Assembly: GCA_009885515.1 (NCBI GenBank)
Contig: VFKO01000097.1
Span: 1 to 14,611, forward strand
Direction: 5' to 3'
DNA from: Rhodobiaceae bacterium
GTDB lineage: Bacteria; Pseudomonadota; Alphaproteobacteria; Micropepsales; Micropepsaceae
DNA length: 14,611 bases
Part shown: one piece after another, positions 12,825 through 14,611 of the stretch
How the letters are laid out: each line of letters starts with the position of its first letter
How positions within the stretch are numbered: the stretch's first letter is position 1
Translations under genes and position numbers: made by a program
Notes under the pieces: model-generated
Seen by the model: only the letters and a program-made list of their open reading frames with translations
Database searches by the model: none
What the model was told of the DNA's origin: nothing

Positions 12825-14611
12825 ATGCACCACCTGCAGCGCCGCTCTTTCTTGATGCTCTCAACCGCCGCTGCCGCACTCAGCCTCACCGGCTGCGTCG
12901 ATGATCTGGTCGAGACCGCAATCGAGGTCACGCCATCCAGCACCGAAGACGCCCGCCTATTGGCATTCTTCTCGAAAAGCTTTACCCGCGACTTCGAAGA
13001 GTCTCCCGAGTTCATGACCGCCCTCGGTGTCAAGCGGCGCTACGGCGAGTGGGACGACTATTCCGAGACCTACGCCGACCACCGCTATCGCAACACTGTC
13101 GCCGACACCGAATTCATGCGCACCAGGATCGACCGCGGCGCGCTCACCGCGCCGATGCAGGTCTCGTACGACATTTTCCTGTTTCGCAACGAATTGGGCA
13201 TCGCCAACTATCCCTTCCGCTATCACAACTACGACGTTTCGCATTTTGGCGGGCCGCATCAGAATGTGCCAAGCCTGCTGATCAACCGGCATCGCATCGA
13301 CGACGAAGCCGACGCCCAAGCCTATGTCGCGCGCCTCTCGGCGACCGGCACATTGATGGATCAGACCATTGCCAATATGCGCACAGCCCAGTCAAAGGGC
13401 CTGACACTGCCAAAGTTTTCCTACCGCTTGATGTTTGACGACGCCAAGCAAGTCCTCACCGGAGCCCCGTTCGCAGGGCCCGGCGAAAACAACATCTTCT
13501 CCGACTTCAAGTCCAAAGTCGCCAAACTGAAAATCACCGATGATCAAAAGAGCAAACTCATCGCAGCTGCAGAAAAAGCACTGACACAGCACCTGAAACC
13601 GGCCTACGAAAACTTTCTGACAGCAGTCGATGCCATAGGGAAATCGGTCAAAGCGGACCATGGCGTCGGCGCTCTTCCCAATGGCATTGCTTTCTATGAC
13701 GAACGCACCGCCGCCCATACCACGCTCAAGATCCCTGCAGCCGAAATCCACAAACTTGGTCTGTCCGAAGTCGCGCGACTGTCGTCGGAAATGGAACAAC
13801 AGAAAAAGAAAATGGGCTTTCGCGGTTCGCTCAGGTCTTTCTACGCCGATCTGCGCACCAACAAAAAATATCTCTACCCGTCGACAGACCAAGGCCGCGC
13901 CGATTACCTCGCCCGCGCACTAGACCTTCAACGCCAAGCCTACGCAGCCTTGCCGTCCACATTCGGAACGCTGCCCAAGGCCGGTGTCGAGGTCAAGCGC
14001 ATGGAGTCGTTCCTCGAAAGCGGCCAGACCATCGCCTTCTACAATTCCCCAACGCCCGATGGCTCAAGACCCGGTTACGTCTTCTACAATCTGGCTTCGA
14101 TGGAAGCCCTGCCCAAATGGCAGATGGCGGCACTTGCCTTTCACGAAGGCATTCCCGGCCACCACCTGCAAATCTCCATCGCCCGCGAAACCACGAACAT
14201 ACCCGAGTTCCGCAAATATACCGGCTTCACCGCGTACGTCGAAGGCTGGGCGCTCTACACGGAATCTCTGTCCAAAGACATGGGACTCTACAAGGACACG
14301 CTCGACGAAGTCGGCCGCATCACGATGGAACTCTGGCGCGCCTGCCGTCTTGTTGTCGACACCGGCATCCACACCAAAGGCTGGAGCCGCAAACAAAGCG
14401 TCGATTACTTCCTGGCCAACACCGCCCTGACCCGCGAAAATATCGTCCGCGAAATTGACCGCTATTTTGTCTACCCGGGTCAAGCCTGCGCCTATCAGAT
14501 CGGCAAGAACAAGATCCTGGAATTGCGCGAACGCGCCAAGTCCGAACTGGGTGCAAAATTCGATATCCGCAAGTATCACGATACGGTGTTGGAAAACGGC
14601 GCCGTCCCGCT
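12825..14611 (+). CDS. DUF885 metallopeptidase-like lipoprotein, 3' end outside window
   Basis: The first 595 residues are in the window and the frame is open to the last base; no stop is reached. ATG 12825 has GGGGGA 7 bases upstream. The N-terminus QRRSFLMLSTAAAALSLTGC carries both a Tat-like RRSFLM motif and a lipobox LTGC with Cys24 as the lipidation site, so the protein is probably exported folded and anchored in an envelope membrane. The DUF885 signature is AFHEGIPGHH (H440, E441, H446, H447), followed by AYVEGWALYTE with E473 as a likely third metal ligand. The family is a gluzincin-like set of putative zinc metallopeptidases; substrates are mostly unknown. The gene faces away from the phosphodiesterase gene. 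Confidence 0.92.
   Translation, partial: MHHLQRRSFLMLSTAAAALSLTGCVDDLVETAIEVTPSSTEDARLLAFFSKSFTRDFEESPEFMTALGVKRRYGEWDDYSETYADHRYRNTVADTEFMRTRIDRGALTAPMQVSYDIFLFRNELGIANYPFRYHNYDVSHFGGPHQNVPSLLINRHRIDDEADAQAYVARLSATGTLMDQTIANMRTAQSKGLTLPKFSYRLMFDDAKQVLTGAPFAGPGENNIFSDFKSKVAKLKITDDQKSKLIAAAEKALTQHLKPAYENFLTAVDAIGKSVKADHGVGALPNGIAFYDERTAAHTTLKIPAAEIHKLGLSEVARLSSEMEQQKKKMGFRGSLRSFYADLRTNKKYLYPSTDQGRADYLARALDLQRQAYAALPSTFGTLPKAGVEVKRMESFLESGQTIAFYNSPTPDGSRPGYVFYNLASMEALPKWQMAALAFHEGIPGHHLQISIARETTNIPEFRKYTGFTAYVEGWALYTESLSKDMGLYKDTLDEVGRITMELWRACRLVVDTGIHTKGWSRKQSVDYFLANTALTRENIVREIDRYFVYPGQACAYQIGKNKILELRERAKSELGAKFDIRKYHDTVLENGAVP

Noticed and set aside
1..14611. CRISPR arrays, tRNA genes, rRNA genes or insertion-sequence ends
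   Set aside because: I saw no regularly spaced repeats, cloverleaf-like sequences, transposase motifs or terminal inverted repeats with target duplications, though a covariance-model search was not possible here.

Overview
The window is a high-GC bacterial chromosome segment. Codon use, the P450 and cyclase families, and the density of amidohydrolase, P450 and exported-protein genes fit an alphaproteobacterium, but I cannot name a genus. There are 13 protein genes. Both ends cut a gene: a D-aminoacylase at the left and a DUF885 lipoprotein at the right. I see no tRNA, rRNA, CRISPR array, insertion sequence or phage gene, and no gene-free stretch longer than 300 bases.

Left part, plus strand (1-6038). 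The 3' half of an N-acyl-D-amino-acid deacylase is followed 43 bases later by a CYP153-like cytochrome P450. Next comes a 1112-residue signalling protein made of a double zinc ribbon, a class III nucleotide cyclase domain, an AAA-type ATPase and a TPR-like tail. Its C-terminal part has clearly different codon use. A small four-helix membrane protein with a HAHWN motif follows; relatives of it are often labelled cytochrome-c oxidase.

Middle (6039-6941). A short hairpin-rich intergenic sequence precedes a complete mqsR-mqsA toxin-antitoxin pair, toxin gene first. A palindrome just upstream of mqsR (TACCCT-TAT-AGGGTA) resembles the known MqsA operator. mqsA has a strong ribosome binding site and mqsR does not.

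Minus-strand cassette (6969-11021). Four co-directional genes with gaps of only about 30-35 bases encode exported or membrane-anchored proteins. In transcription order they are a Sel1-repeat protein with a peptidoglycan-binding-like segment, a secreted parallel beta-helix protein, an 82-residue single-pass membrane protein with a proline-rich tail, and a 234-residue membrane-anchored Cys-containing protein. I recognise none as part of a named system. Their order and packing suggest one envelope-associated machine, and this is the best candidate here for something undescribed.

Right part (11022-14611). A palindrome-bearing divergent region leads to a plus-strand DsbA-fold isomerase of the 2-hydroxychromene-2-carboxylate isomerase type. 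Its stop overlaps that of a convergent glycerophosphodiester phosphodiesterase. Divergent from the latter is a DUF885 metallopeptidase-like protein with a Tat-type lipoprotein signal, which runs off the end.
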